DNA of 64,000 nt from Paenarthrobacter nicotinovorans. Its GTDB lineage: Bacteria > Actinomycetota > Actinomycetes > Actinomycetales > Micrococcaceae. The notes below the pieces were generated by a model, which had not been told where the DNA came from, ran no database searches, and worked only from the letters and a program-made list of their open reading frames with translations. A program made the translations under genes and the position numbers. This document shows, piece after piece, positions 18,328 through 28,731 of this stretch. Each line of letters opens with the position of its first letter. Positions within the stretch are counted from its first letter, which is position 1. Where the stretch lies: positions 930,001-994,000 of the forward strand of contig NZ_CP089293.1 in assembly GCF_021919345.1 (NCBI RefSeq), written 5' to 3'.

Positions 18328-18801
18328 TCAGGCTGCGCTGGAGGAGGCAGAAGCATCCGAAGCAGCAGCTTTCGGAGGCAACGGCTGCGGATTGAGGGCC
18401 GCTGCGCGTGCGCGGTTGAAGAGCCAGTAGGACATGAAGATCATCAGCACACCGGTGATCGGGTGGATAGAGACAACCCATGATCCGGCAGGGGTGATGA
18501 AGTCTTCCGAAGAACCGGTCAACATGCCGCCGATGATGAAAATGAACAGCTGGACCCAGGAAAGCAGGAAAATTCCGGCTGCCAGCCAGATTGTCCGGGC
18601 GCCCATCCGGGCGATGGCGGCCACAATGGCGGCGAGGAGCGCCGAGTAACGCAGCACATACTGGCCGTTCATCACGTGGAAGACACCAGCTTCGCGCTGG
18701 GCTTCAATGGTGTTCTGGAAGTGGAAGTATCCTGCGAAAAACAACTGCGCGAGTGCTGACAACAGGACGATTGCGGAAATGACCAGGAGGGCTTTACGCA
18801 T
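18328..18801 (-). CDS. DUF6220-type four-helix membrane protein
   Basis: 157 residues. Four hydrophobic helices (LLVISAIVLLSALAQLFFAGY; YSALLAAIVAAIARM; IWLAAGIFLLSWVQLFIFIIGGM; ITGVLMIFMSYWLFN) with conserved-looking His at HFQN, FHVMNG and HPITG, a possible haem or metal ligand pattern. An Ala/Pro/Ser tail follows. It ends 12 bases before the multicopper oxidase, so the two form an operon. The function of DUF6220 is unknown; an electron-transfer or copper role is inference from context. The 209 bases upstream (18802-19010) show no gene. Confidence 0.75.
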   Translation of the reverse strand: MRKALLVISAIVLLSALAQLFFAGYFHFQNTIEAQREAGVFHVMNGQYVLRYSALLAAIVAAIARMGARTIWLAAGIFLLSWVQLFIFIIGGMLTGSSEDFITPAGSWVVSIHPITGVLMIFMSYWLFNRARAAALNPQPLPPKAAASDASASSSAA

Positions 18802-19010
18802 GGGGAATCCTCTGGGGAAAACTTCTTTTCGGATTCTTCTAGGCCTTCGAACCGCCGGCTCCCTGGCTGCGGGCTACCCCCACCGCCGACGGCTGGCCGC
18901 CGGATTGCCTGGACCAGGGGCAACCACGTAGGGCGGAGAGCTTCACTAGGAATCGTAAATTCGCTGGAGGTGAATAGCAAGGGTCCTGAGGTACATTCCC
19001 GGAAGGGCCG

Positions 19011-20669
19011 CTACTGTTCCTGACCCACGTCCTTGCCGACGTCCTTCGAATCCATGATCCGGTAGGCGTAGCCCTGTTCGGCCAGGAACCGTTGGCGTTT
19101 GGCGGCAAAGTCCTGGTCGAGCGTATCCCTGGCCACCAGTGAGTAGAACCGGGCAGCCCTGCCGTCCTGCTTCGGACGCAGGAGGCGCCCCAGCCGCTGC
19201 GCCTCTTCCTGCCGGGAACCGAAGGAACCTGACACCTGGATGGCCACGGACGCTTCGGGGAGATCAATGGAGAAGTTGGCTACCTTGGAGACCACCAGGG
19301 TTTGGATCTCGCCTTTGCGGAAAGCATCAAAGAGTTTCTGGCGGGCCTTGACAGTGGTTTCGCCCTTGATCAGGGGCGCGTCCAGGCGCTCGGCAATTTC
19401 ATCCAGCTGGTCGATGTACTGTCCGATCACCAGCAACTGCTCGCCCTTGTGGACGGCCACCAGGTCTTCCACCAGTTTGGTTTTGGTTTCGGAGGTAGCG
19501 CACAGGCGGTACTTGTCGGCATCATCGGCCATGGCGTAGGCCACGCGTTCGTCGCGGGGGAGGTCCACCCGCACTTCGACGCAGTCCGCGGGTGCGATGT
19601 AACCCTGTGCTTCGATGTCCTTCCATGGCGCGTCGTACCGCTTGGGACCAATAAGGCTGAAGACTTCGCCTTCCCGGCCGTCCTCACGGACCAGCGTGGC
19701 GGTGAGGCCCAGACGACGGCGGGCCTGCAGATCCGCCGTCATGCGGAAGATCGGGGCAGGCAACAGGTGGACCTCGTCGTAGATGATGAGTCCCCAGTCG
19801 TGCCCATCCACGAGTTCCAGGTGCGGATACAGGCCCCCGCGCTTGGTTGTGAGGACCTGATAGGTGGCGATCGTGACGGGCCGGACTTCCTTGACGGAGC
19901 CGGAGTACTCACCGATTTCGTCTTCGGTGAGGGACGTCCGCTTGAGGAGTTCGTGCTTCCACTGCCGCGCCGAAACAGTGTTGGTCACCAGGATCAGGGT
20001 TGTTGTGGAGGACGTCGCCATGGCTGCCGCGCCCACCAGTGTCTTCCCGGCACCACAGGGGAGCACGACGACGCCGCTGCCGCCGGCCCAGAAGTTCTCC
20101 GTGGCCAGCTTCTGGTACGGCCGCAGCTGCCAGCCGCTCTCGTCCAGCATGATGAGGTGTGGCTGCCCGTCAACGTATCCAGCGAGGTCTTCGGCGGGCC
20201 AGCCCAGTTTGAGGAGCAACTGTTTCAACTGTCCCCGCTGCGAGGAATGCACCACCACGGTTTCACCGTCGATCCGCGGCCCCAGCAGGGGAGCGATCTT
20301 CTTGGCGCGGATGACTTCCTCGAGTACCGGATAGTCGTCGGTGCGCATCACCAGGCCGTGTTGGGGGTCCTTCTCCAACCGCAGGCGGCCGTAGCGGGAC
20401 ATGGTTTCTTCAATGTCGATCAGTAGTGCGTGCGGCACGGGGAAGCGCGAGTACTTCAGCAGGGTATCGAGTACCTGCTCGGCGTCCAGGCCCGCAGCGC
20501 GTGCATTCCACAGGCCCAGTGGCGTGAGCCGGTAGCTGTGCATGTGTTCCGGGGCGCGCTCCAGTTCGGCGAAGGCCGCAATGGCGTGCCGGGCTTCGGT
20601 GGCGAGCTCGTGGTCGACTTCGAGCAGTATGGTCTTGTCACTTTGCACGATCAGCGGACCGTCGTTCAC
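19011..20669 (-). CDS. XPB/Ssl2-type DNA repair helicase
   Basis: 552 residues from GTG 20669. An N-terminal damage-recognition-like domain (to about 180) is followed by two RecA folds: Walker A PCGAGKTLVGAA, the DEVH box in IIYDEVHLL, and LTATLVREDGREGEVFSLIG, the XPB RED motif. Motif VI is QRLGRLLRPK. Actinobacterial XPB unwinds DNA 3'-5' with a presumed role in excision repair or transcription. The next gene upstream encodes the helicase-associated protein. A 20-bp tandem duplication covers the start region (separate entry). Confidence 0.94.
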   Translation of the reverse strand: MNDGPLIVQSDKTILLEVDHELATEARHAIAAFAELERAPEHMHSYRLTPLGLWNARAAGLDAEQVLDTLLKYSRFPVPHALLIDIEETMSRYGRLRLEKDPQHGLVMRTDDYPVLEEVIRAKKIAPLLGPRIDGETVVVHSSQRGQLKQLLLKLGWPAEDLAGYVDGQPHLIMLDESGWQLRPYQKLATENFWAGGSGVVVLPCGAGKTLVGAAAMATSSTTTLILVTNTVSARQWKHELLKRTSLTEDEIGEYSGSVKEVRPVTIATYQVLTTKRGGLYPHLELVDGHDWGLIIYDEVHLLPAPIFRMTADLQARRRLGLTATLVREDGREGEVFSLIGPKRYDAPWKDIEAQGYIAPADCVEVRVDLPRDERVAYAMADDADKYRLCATSETKTKLVEDLVAVHKGEQLLVIGQYIDQLDEIAERLDAPLIKGETTVKARQKLFDAFRKGEIQTLVVSKVANFSIDLPEASVAIQVSGSFGSRQEEAQRLGRLLRPKQDGRAARFYSLVARDTLDQDFAAKRQRFLAEQGYAYRIMDSKDVGKDVGQEQ

Positions 20670-20703
20670 AGTTGAATCCTCACGTTCACAGCTGAATCCT
20701 CAC
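20664..20703 (-). repeat. 20-bp tandem duplication covering SD and start codon of the XPB gene; creates a 7-codon uORF
   Basis: GTTCACAGYTGAATCCTCAC occurs twice in direct succession (20664-20683 and 20684-20703), differing at one base. On the minus strand each copy holds AGGA and GTG at start spacing. From the upstream GTG (20689) a frame of seven codons ends in a TGA (20668-20666) that overlaps the true GTG start as GTGA, a translational-coupling arrangement. Confidence 0.75.
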
Positions 20704-20743
20704 TTGGCACCGTCAAAGCGCCGTTTGGCTGGCAGCGCTGTTT

Positions 20744-23209
20744 TCATGAACGCATTTCTCCGGCGGGTTCCACATCGATGATCCGGTGGATGGACAACAC
20801 CCGTTCGGTGTCCCTGGCAGGATCGAACACCCTGACCCGTCCGCCGGAGACGGATACAGGAACAACGGTTTCGGTGTTGGCATTCCCCAGGCTGTCCACC
20901 ACGTTCATGGTGACCGCCTGTTTGAGCCGGATCGCGGTTTGGAGCGTCTCCAGGCCCAGCTGCGTGGATGCCTCGCCCGTCGCCTCGGCCGGGACGCCGC
21001 GGTGCTGACGAAGAACCGTCAGCTGCGCCTCGACGTCGTCGTCCGGGGGTGCGGTCCTGGGGGCGGTGTAGACAGGCCGCGCGCTGCCCGGCACCGCGGT
21101 GGTCCGCTTGAAACGCACGACGGCGGGTTCGGCCTCCTGCACGGCCGGCGAAAGTCCCAGCTCGCGCAGGACGCGGGCCGTTTCACGGGGGCTGGCCGAG
21201 GACGTGAGCACGGTGGGGGCGATGCGTACCAGGCTCAGCACGGAGGTCCTGGCTTCCTGCAGGAGATCGGAGATGGCGGTTTCGTCGTCACTTTGGATGA
21301 AGCTGGCACTGGTTCCGATCCGGAGGCGGCCGTGGCGGGAGGCTGTGTCCTGGATGAGGTACGCCAATGGCTGGGGTACCTCGGTGGCCGAGTGCTCGCG
21401 AAGGAAAGCCAACAGCGACTCCGCGTCCTGTCCGGCGTCGAGGGCCCTGCGGATGGTGATGGCAGAGAAACGGTAGATCGACGCCGGCCCCTGGCCTTCG
21501 GCGTCGGCCATCAGCAACAGCGTCTCGCTGAGCTCCGGAGCCAGGTAGCCCGGGGCGACGGCCGTCAGGTCGGCCTGCAGGAGGATGTGGTTGACGGCGG
21601 CCGGCAGATGCTCGCCGAGGATGGTGATGGCCTGCTCCGGCTGGGCATCGGCAATGGCTGAGCCCAGTTGCGTCAACGCCCCGGAACCCATCAAACCCAG
21701 CAGGGCGGCCTCGTCGAGGATGCCGCGGACCAGGGAGCTGAAACGGCGGGACATCCTCGGCTGAGCCCACTCGGCGCGTTGGAGTACGGCCCTGGCGTCC
21801 AGGACAGGTGCTTTGCCGTCGGGCGCGGCTGCCTCGACGGTCAGCTCGTTCAGGATTTCAAGGACACGACGCCGGACCACCGGGGCATCCGGCCGCTGGG
21901 CCTCTGCGGACAGGGCGTTGATGGTGGTGCCCGCTGCACCATGATGGGCCGTCGAGGACGAAGGGCCCGTCAGCGGCTGCCCCACCAGCGAAGGGGCGCG
22001 CTCGCTGGCAAGCCAGGCATTGACCAGCCATAGCCATTGTTCCTGCCGGGGCAGACTGAGCCATTCCAGGGACGGCGGCTGGATCCACGTTGAACTGTCG
22101 ACGTCCAGGCGCAGCAGGCCGGACAAGGCACACAGCTCCAGGAGAATCGCCGTTTCGTGCACACCCAGGCGGATCGACTCGGCAAGGCGACGCAGTTCCC
22201 GGACGCCCACGCCACCGCTCCGGAGCGTGGTGAGGGGCTGCTCCCGGACAGCGAACAGCAGCTCGTTGGCCAACCGCAGTGTTTCCGCGATGGCACCCAT
22301 GGCCGCGTTGCGCCGCAGTGCCGCACTGGTGTGCCCCAACTCCGGAACCGGCGGGGAAAGAGTGAAGTCGTCAATGATGGCGCCGCCCCGGAGTGCAAGG
22401 CCCACGCTGTGGGGCAATTCGACGTGGCCGGCATCCAGGGGAACCAGCAGGCCGCGCGCCAGCAACCAGTCAATGGGCCCGACGTCGTGGCTTTCGTGCG
22501 TAACGGAAGCCCGCCGCTGTGCCTGGGGTACTGCGCCCATGGCCCAGCTGCCGAACTTGTTCAGCAGGCCAAGCGTCCGTTCGGGCGCTGACGAAAGGAT
22601 GGCCCGCAGGTTCTCGGGGGTGGCCGTCCATCGCTGCAGGGCCAGGGCCGCATCCATGGGTGTGCTGGCCGGATGGATTCCCAGGCCGCTTTGGTGCAGC
22701 TCGGCGACCAACTGGACCACCCGCTGGGCGAAAGCGGGTTGCAACCGCACAAGTTCCGTGTAGCTCCTGCCCAGTCCAGCCGGGTAGATGCCGATCACGT
22801 CCTTGAGGCTGCCCACCGGAAGGTAGAAACGCTGGCGCGACGAGGTGGGCGGAGAACCCTGGGGCGGGTCAGCCCGGTGGATCAAGGCCAGCTCCTGCAG
22901 CTTTGCGAGGATCGGATCCAAGGCCGAAAGAGTGGAACCGGCGATGACCTTCTTCAACCCTGCCGCCGAAACGCTGTGCCCGGTATCGGTGTTGGTACAC
23001 AGATGGAGGGTTTCCAGGACCTGCATTTCCGGCTTGTTCAGGCGTTCAAGTGCCCGCTGCACACTGACGCGTGCGCTCGCCCTCGCAGCCAATGCCGCAA
23101 AGTCCGGCGCCATGGGGGAAATGAGATCAGGCCGCGCGGCAAACAAGGCCCGCAGCGAATTGTCGCTGCGCGCTTCCAGTTCCTTGCTGAGCGCGCGAAT
23201 AAGGGACAT
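20744..23209 (-). CDS. Large helicase-associated protein (XPB/Ssl2-like helicase family, no visible ATPase motifs)
   Basis: 821 residues from ATG 23209; TTG 23236 is possible, and neither has a clear SD. The N-terminus is a run of helical repeats (LSKELEARSDNSLRALFAARPDL...). A C-terminal half shows helicase-C-3-like features (DEAALLGLMGSG..., IGTSASFIQSDDETAISDLL) and a final WYL-like segment (VSGGRVRVFDPARDTERVLSIHRI). No Walker A or DEAD box was found. Its fixed position beside XPB suggests an accessory or regulatory subunit in the same repair task; this is inference. Confidence 0.75.
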   Translation of the reverse strand: MSLIRALSKELEARSDNSLRALFAARPDLISPMAPDFAALAARASARVSVQRALERLNKPEMQVLETLHLCTNTDTGHSVSAAGLKKVIAGSTLSALDPILAKLQELALIHRADPPQGSPPTSSRQRFYLPVGSLKDVIGIYPAGLGRSYTELVRLQPAFAQRVVQLVAELHQSGLGIHPASTPMDAALALQRWTATPENLRAILSSAPERTLGLLNKFGSWAMGAVPQAQRRASVTHESHDVGPIDWLLARGLLVPLDAGHVELPHSVGLALRGGAIIDDFTLSPPVPELGHTSAALRRNAAMGAIAETLRLANELLFAVREQPLTTLRSGGVGVRELRRLAESIRLGVHETAILLELCALSGLLRLDVDSSTWIQPPSLEWLSLPRQEQWLWLVNAWLASERAPSLVGQPLTGPSSSTAHHGAAGTTINALSAEAQRPDAPVVRRRVLEILNELTVEAAAPDGKAPVLDARAVLQRAEWAQPRMSRRFSSLVRGILDEAALLGLMGSGALTQLGSAIADAQPEQAITILGEHLPAAVNHILLQADLTAVAPGYLAPELSETLLLMADAEGQGPASIYRFSAITIRRALDAGQDAESLLAFLREHSATEVPQPLAYLIQDTASRHGRLRIGTSASFIQSDDETAISDLLQEARTSVLSLVRIAPTVLTSSASPRETARVLRELGLSPAVQEAEPAVVRFKRTTAVPGSARPVYTAPRTAPPDDDVEAQLTVLRQHRGVPAEATGEASTQLGLETLQTAIRLKQAVTMNVVDSLGNANTETVVPVSVSGGRVRVFDPARDTERVLSIHRIIDVEPAGEMRS

Positions 23210-23263
23210 CAATCCAACGTTACCGCCCCGCGGCAACTCGTGCCCGATCCTGGGCCGGCCGCC

Positions 23264-23479
23264 CTACTGCCGGCGGCGTTGCCGGACTGCGTCCAGCATC
23301 AGGACCATCGCGAGCGTGAAGGCCACAGGCAAACCATAAAGGGCAGTGGAGGTAACCCAAACGGGTGCCACGCCACCGTAATATGCCACTGCTATGACCA
23401 CCGCAACAGCTGCCAGGGAAAAGGCGGCAATGGCGACGGCGGCAATCATAAGGGGGCGGCGGTAACCCGGGGAAGTCAT
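23264..23479 (-). CDS. Small two-helix membrane protein
   Basis: 71 residues from ATG 23479; the longer upstream frame is low quality. Two hydrophobic helices (LMIAAVAIAAFSLAAVAVVIAVAYYGGV and WVTSTALYGLPVAFTLAMVLML) and a basic tail (RQRRRQ). The SD (GAAGG) is too close to the start, so the start is uncertain. Function unknown. The upstream 224 bases hold the promoters for this gene and the cold-shock gene. Confidence 0.6.
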   Translation of the reverse strand: MTSPGYRRPLMIAAVAIAAFSLAAVAVVIAVAYYGGVAPVWVTSTALYGLPVAFTLAMVLMLDAVRQRRRQ

Positions 23480-23703
23480 GCCTTCAACGCTAGCAGCAGA
23501 CAGTCCGGGGCTGCGCGCCGCAGGAAATGAAGCCGCAGCTTGCCCGTGCATGGCCGACAAAGCGGGATTAGGGGGTCCGGCAGGATAACCTTGAAGGAAC
23601 AGACCAACACGGACCGGACTGTCACCCTCGATCCCGTAGCTATCTGCGGATGCGGTAACGGCCCGGCGTGTCTCCCACAGCAAGAACGAAGAAGGTTGAT
23701 TAC

Positions 23704-24087
23704 GTGCCTACCGGCAAGGTCAAGTGGTATGACAAGGAAAAGGGCTTCGGCTTCCTCGCAGCTGAAGACGGCCAGGAAGTCTTCCTGCCCAAGACGTCCC
23801 TGCCTGCGGGCGTAACGGAGCTCAAGGCCGGTACCCGCGTGGAGTTCGGCGTCGCCGACGGCCGCCGCGGTGCCCAGGCACTGGGACTTCGCGTCCTGGA
23901 GAAGACTCCGTCGATTGCCAAGGCCAAGCGCATGAATGCCAGGGACCTCGCTCCGATGGTGCAGGATCTGGTCACCGTCCTGGACAACCTCTCCGGTTCG
24001 TTGTCCTCCGGCAAGTACCCCGATGGCAACAAGGCCAAGGCCATCAGCATGGCGCTGCGCAAGGTTGCCGACGAGCTGGAAGCCTAG
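23704..24087 (+). CDS. Cold-shock-domain protein with C-terminal helical extension
   Basis: 127 residues from GTG 23704 (GAAGG, 9 nt). The cold-shock domain at 1-65 has RNP1 KGFGFL and RNP2 VFLPKT, the latter changed from the usual VFVH, so RNA affinity may differ. Residues 75-127 form a helical extension (MNARDLAPMVQDLVTVLDNLSGSL...ALRKVADELEA) typical of long actinobacterial cold-shock proteins. The DUF3027 gene begins 8 bases later and is probably in the same operon. Confidence 0.9.
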   Translation: MPTGKVKWYDKEKGFGFLAAEDGQEVFLPKTSLPAGVTELKAGTRVEFGVADGRRGAQALGLRVLEKTPSIAKAKRMNARDLAPMVQDLVTVLDNLSGSLSSGKYPDGNKAKAISMALRKVADELEA

Positions 24088-24095
24088 GACCGGCC

Positions 24096-24716
24096 ATGAC
24101 CTCGGAATCCGCACAGGAAACAACGCCCGCACAGGATGTCCTGGATAACGCCGGGGCAGGTCCTCGTGGTGCCCAGGCTCCTGGCAACGGGGAAGCTCCC
24201 GCGCGGAAGCCCACGGCCACCAAGCCGCGTGCCGGTTTGCCCGTGTGGCGCACAGGCAAGCCGGACGCCTTCCTGGCAGCCGCCGTCGATACTGCCCGTG
24301 AGGCTGTGGAGGGCATCGCCAAACCGGGCGAGGTGGGCGCGCACCTTGGCGCCAAATCCGAAGGTGACCGAGTGGTCACCCACCTGTTTGAGTCCAGGCT
24401 TGCCGGATACGGCGGCTGGCAGTGGTATGCCGTGGTGACCCGCAACTCGCGTTCCAAGATCGTCACTGTGAGTGAGCTCGGGCTGTTGCCTTCCGAGGAT
24501 TCCATCCTGGCGCCGGAGTGGGTGCCTTGGGCCAAGCGTGTCCGGCCCGAGGACGAGACGCCCTTGGTGGAGGAGACAGAAAGTGACGTTTCCGAAGAGT
24601 CCGTGCAGGCTGCCGAAGACGAGGCAACCGGCCCGGCCGCCGAAGACGACGACGAACCGGACGAGTCCGGGGACGAAGACATCGCTGTGGACAGCGACGA
24701 AGCCGGGGCTGAATAA
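24096..24716 (+). CDS. DUF3027 protein with long acidic tail
   Basis: 206 residues. A Pro/Ala-rich N-terminus precedes a folded core at about 45-150 (DAFLAAAVDTAREAVEGIAKPGEVGAHLGAKSEGDRVVTHLFESRLAGYGGWQWYAVVTR...LLPSEDSILAPEWVPW), the DUF3027 pattern known in actinobacteria downstream of cold-shock genes. The last about 55 residues are almost only Asp, Glu, Ala and Ser and are likely disordered. Function unknown. RNA or ribosome contact is a guess from its neighbour. Confidence 0.78.
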   Translation: MTSESAQETTPAQDVLDNAGAGPRGAQAPGNGEAPARKPTATKPRAGLPVWRTGKPDAFLAAAVDTAREAVEGIAKPGEVGAHLGAKSEGDRVVTHLFESRLAGYGGWQWYAVVTRNSRSKIVTVSELGLLPSEDSILAPEWVPWAKRVRPEDETPLVEETESDVSEESVQAAEDEATGPAAEDDDEPDESGDEDIAVDSDEAGAE

Positions 24717-24759
24717 GCATTGCGGAAACACTGGGTGACTCAATGGATGGCGGACACTG

Positions 24760-26070
24760 ATGTCCACGTTTAGGTCGCTCGGAATCCTCAACTACCGCAT
24801 CTGGTTCTTCGGTGCGCTGATATCCAACATCGGGACCTGGATGCAGCGCACAGCCCAGGACTGGCTGGTGTTTGACCACCTGACAGCGCATGACGCCGGG
24901 GCGATGGGCATTACCTTGGCCCTGCAACTGGGGCCTCAACTGTTCCTTGCGCCCTGGGCGGGCCTGCTGGCTGACCGCTACAGCCGCCGCAAGCTGCTGT
25001 TCATCACGCTCATAGCCATGGCCTTGCTCAGTACCGGCCTGGGCATCCTGGTATTGCTGGGGGTGGCTGAGCTGTGGCACGTGTACATTTTCGCGTTGCT
25101 CCTGGGAATCGTGACTGCCCTGGACGCGCCGGTGCGCCAGACGTTCGTCTCCGAGCTGGTTACCGACGACTACCTGTCCAATGCGGTGGCCCTCAACAGC
25201 GCTTCGTTCAACGTGGCACGCATGATCGGACCCGCGGTCTCGGGCGTGTTGACGGTGGTGGTGGGCCCCGGCTGGGTTTTCCTTATCAACACGGTCTCGT
25301 TCGTGGCCATGCTTGTGGCATTGAAGCTGATTCCGGTGTCGTCGCTTCGTGCCCAACCCCGTGCCGCCGCCGGGAAGGGACGAATCCGGGAAGGGCTGCG
25401 CTACGTGCAGAGCCGGCCCGATATCCAGGTGGTCCTGGTGGCCATTTTCATCGTGGGCACTTTCGGACTTAACTTCCCGCTGTTCATCGCAGCCATGGTG
25501 GGTACGCAGTTCGGCATGGATGCAGGCGCATTCGGGCTGCTGAACTCCGTCATGGCCATCGGCTCAGTGACCGGGGCGCTGCTGGCCGCGCGCCGTGGCC
25601 GGCCCCGCCTTAGGCTGATCTTCGCTGCAGCCGGTGGTTTCGGCGTGGCAAGTGCCCTCGCAGCCCTGGCTCCCAACGCCGTGATGTTCGGGCTCGCCCT
25701 GGTCCCTTGTGGCCTGTTCGCCTTGACCCTGATTACCAGCGCCAACGGTTACGTACAGTCCACCACCGAGGCAGTCATGCGTGGCCGCGTGATGTCCCTC
25801 TATATGGCTATTTTCATGGGCGGCACACCAATTGGCGCTCCGCTGGTGGGCTGGGTGGCCAATGTGGGCGGCCCGCGCTGGGCTGTCGGCGTCGCGGCCG
25901 TAGCCGGCGTCAGCACCGCCGTCGTGGGTTTGGTGTGGATCATCAGGGCCAAGCAGCTGCGCCTCCGCTTCGATCGCAGGGCCCGCGGCCTGCGGCATTT
26001 CCGGGTGGAGTCGCTGCTGTCCGGTCCGGTTACTGAGGATGGCGACGGCGGCCCTGGGCCGGTCCGCTAA
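24760..26070 (+). CDS. MFS transporter (EntS/MFS_3-like exporter)
   Basis: 436 residues with 12 predicted helices. The loop 2-3 motif GLLADRYSRRKLL fits the MFS signature, and the N-terminal IWFFGALISNIGTWMQRTAQDWLVF is typical of the MFS_3 (enterobactin-exporter-like) branch. A proton-driven efflux role is expected; the substrate is unknown. It follows DUF3027 by 43 bases and may be the last gene of the cold-shock operon. The tail after residue 410 is polar and variable. Confidence 0.86.
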   Translation: MSTFRSLGILNYRIWFFGALISNIGTWMQRTAQDWLVFDHLTAHDAGAMGITLALQLGPQLFLAPWAGLLADRYSRRKLLFITLIAMALLSTGLGILVLLGVAELWHVYIFALLLGIVTALDAPVRQTFVSELVTDDYLSNAVALNSASFNVARMIGPAVSGVLTVVVGPGWVFLINTVSFVAMLVALKLIPVSSLRAQPRAAAGKGRIREGLRYVQSRPDIQVVLVAIFIVGTFGLNFPLFIAAMVGTQFGMDAGAFGLLNSVMAIGSVTGALLAARRGRPRLRLIFAAAGGFGVASALAALAPNAVMFGLALVPCGLFALTLITSANGYVQSTTEAVMRGRVMSLYMAIFMGGTPIGAPLVGWVANVGGPRWAVGVAAVAGVSTAVVGLVWIIRAKQLRLRFDRRARGLRHFRVESLLSGPVTEDGDGGPGPVR

Positions 26071-26078
26071 GGCGCCTT

Positions 26079-26106
26079 GGGGGATTTAAACGTGGGGGAT
26101 TTAAAC
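26079..26106. repeat. Two direct 13-bp repeats
   Basis: GGGGGATTTAAAC occurs at 26079-26091 and again at 26094-26106 (period 15) between the MFS stop and the terminator. The AT-rich core is unusual here. Function unknown. Confidence 0.8.
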
Positions 26107-26109
26107 GGG

Positions 26110-26155
26110 GGAGCCGCCCGGGCATGACCCAGGCGGCTCCGTTCGATCCTTTTTT
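26110..26155. terminator. Terminator between MFS and serC
   Basis: GGAGCCGCC (26110-26118) pairs with GGCGGCTCC (26132-26140), with a further GGG/CCC pairing inside. A T6 run at 26150-26155 follows. It serves the MFS gene and, in reverse, may help end serC transcription. Confidence 0.8.
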
Positions 26156-26162
26156 GGGGGAG

Positions 26163-27595
<1,433 letters not shown>

Positions 27596-28291
27596 ATGAC
27601 GGATCTGATCGATACCACTGAGATGTATCTTCGGACCATTTTGGAGCTTGAAGAAGAAAACATTGTGGCTCTCAGGGCCCGCATAGCCGAACGCCTGCGG
27701 CACTCCGGCCCCACGGTCTCCCAGACCATCGGCCGGATGGAGCGCGATGGCCTGGTGATTGTGTCCAACGACCGCCACCTGGAGCTGACCGAAGTCGGAC
27801 GCAAGCGTGCCACCGAAGTCATGCGGAAGCACCGTCTGGCGGAGCGGCTCCTGGCCGATGTCATCGGACTCGACTGGGCGTACGTGCATGATGAAGCCTG
27901 CCGCTGGGAGCACGTGATGAGCGAGCGCGTGGAGCGCCGGCTCTATGAACTGCTTGAGCATCCCACCGAGTCACCTTACGGAAATCCGATTCCGGGACTG
28001 GAAGCACTGGGAGGCCTGGCCGGAACACAGTTCCCCCGGATCGACGTGAACCTCCTGCAGGCCATGGACGGCTACGCCTCCGACTCCCGGGTGGTTGTCA
28101 CGCGGCTGGCCGAGCCCATCCAGGTGGAGCCGGAACTGCTCACCCAGTTGGATGAGGGTGGAATCCGGCCCGGGGCGCCGGTCTCCCTCGAGCGCGTGGG
28201 CGAGTACATCTCCGTCCGGGTGCCCGGCATCGAAGGAGCCTTGGAGCTCCCGCCTGAAGTTGCAGCGCACGTCTTCGTGTCCCTCAACTGA
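27596..28291 (+). CDS. DtxR/IdeR-family metal-dependent repressor
   Basis: 231 residues from ATG 27596. Residue numbering matches DtxR exactly: M10, C102, E105 and H106 of the regulatory metal site, and H79, E83 and H98 of the ancillary site. The recognition helix ([18 protein letters not shown]) and C-terminal SH3-like domain are intact, so this is the iron-responsive form rather than MntR. With Fe(II) it should bind iron boxes such as the one at 5903-5921 and repress uptake genes. It stands alone, divergent from serC. Confidence 0.94.
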   Translation: MTDLIDTTEMYLRTILELEEENIVALRARIAERLRHSGPTVSQTIGRMERDGLVIVSNDRHLELTEVGRKRATEVMRKHRLAERLLADVIGLDWAYVHDEACRWEHVMSERVERRLYELLEHPTESPYGNPIPGLEALGGLAGTQFPRIDVNLLQAMDGYASDSRVVVTRLAEPIQVEPELLTQLDEGGIRPGAPVSLERVGEYISVRVPGIEGALELPPEVAAHVFVSLN

Positions 28292-28451
28292 CAGTCTTCC
28301 GGTCCGACAACCCTCCCGGCAGTGTCAAACCTCACTTTGAGGGGCTTTGGCGCGCGTGTGACCTGCGGTTTTTCGAAATTGATGATAAGGGCCCGCCGCC
28401 GCAGGCGTCTTTCTGTTGATAACGAATTTATTACCAAGGGCCTTAATCCCC

Positions 28452-28457
28452 TATAGT
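28452..28457 (+). promoter_or_regulatory. Candidate -10 box ahead of the first riboswitch
   Basis: TATAGT lies 40 bases before the aptamer in an AT-rich patch. No clean -35 was identified. Between the dtxR stop (28291) and here no gene was seen. Confidence 0.35.
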
Positions 28458-28496
28458 TATCTACTAGCGCTGATACCAAAGCGTTACCTGATCCGG

Positions 28497-28712
28497 AGCC
28501 GAGCTCTGCCAGCGGATCGGGTGAACCATCACCACTGGCAGAGGCGGGGGAACCACAAGCGGCTGTCTAAAGAAGCAGCCTTGGGGTGAAGTCCGCAGCA
28601 GAAGTGCCCATTGATGCAAGTCCCTCCTTGGATACCTGTGTGCCGTGAGCGCTTCGTGCGGACCGGGTCTTTGAACTCTCTGACCCGAATCCGACAGCTA
28701 ACTTCGCAGGCT
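28497..28712 (+). promoter_or_regulatory. c-di-AMP riboswitch (ydaO/yuaA type), copy 1
   Basis: The 5' strand AGCC (28497) pairs with GGCT (28709-28712) as P1. CTCTGCCAG (28504-28512) pairs with CTGGCAGAG (28535-28543). The conserved GGCGGGGGAACCAC and CTTGGGGTGAAGTCC blocks and the 3' block CCGACAGCTAACTTCGCAGG follow in the right order. It precedes a secreted peptidase, as actinobacterial ydaO elements do. A stem CGGGTC/GACCCG (28664-28687) has a loop containing CTCTCT, complementary to the SD AGAGAG at 28717. Confidence 0.92.
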
Positions 28713-28731
28713 TTTCAGAGAGGAACAGAGT

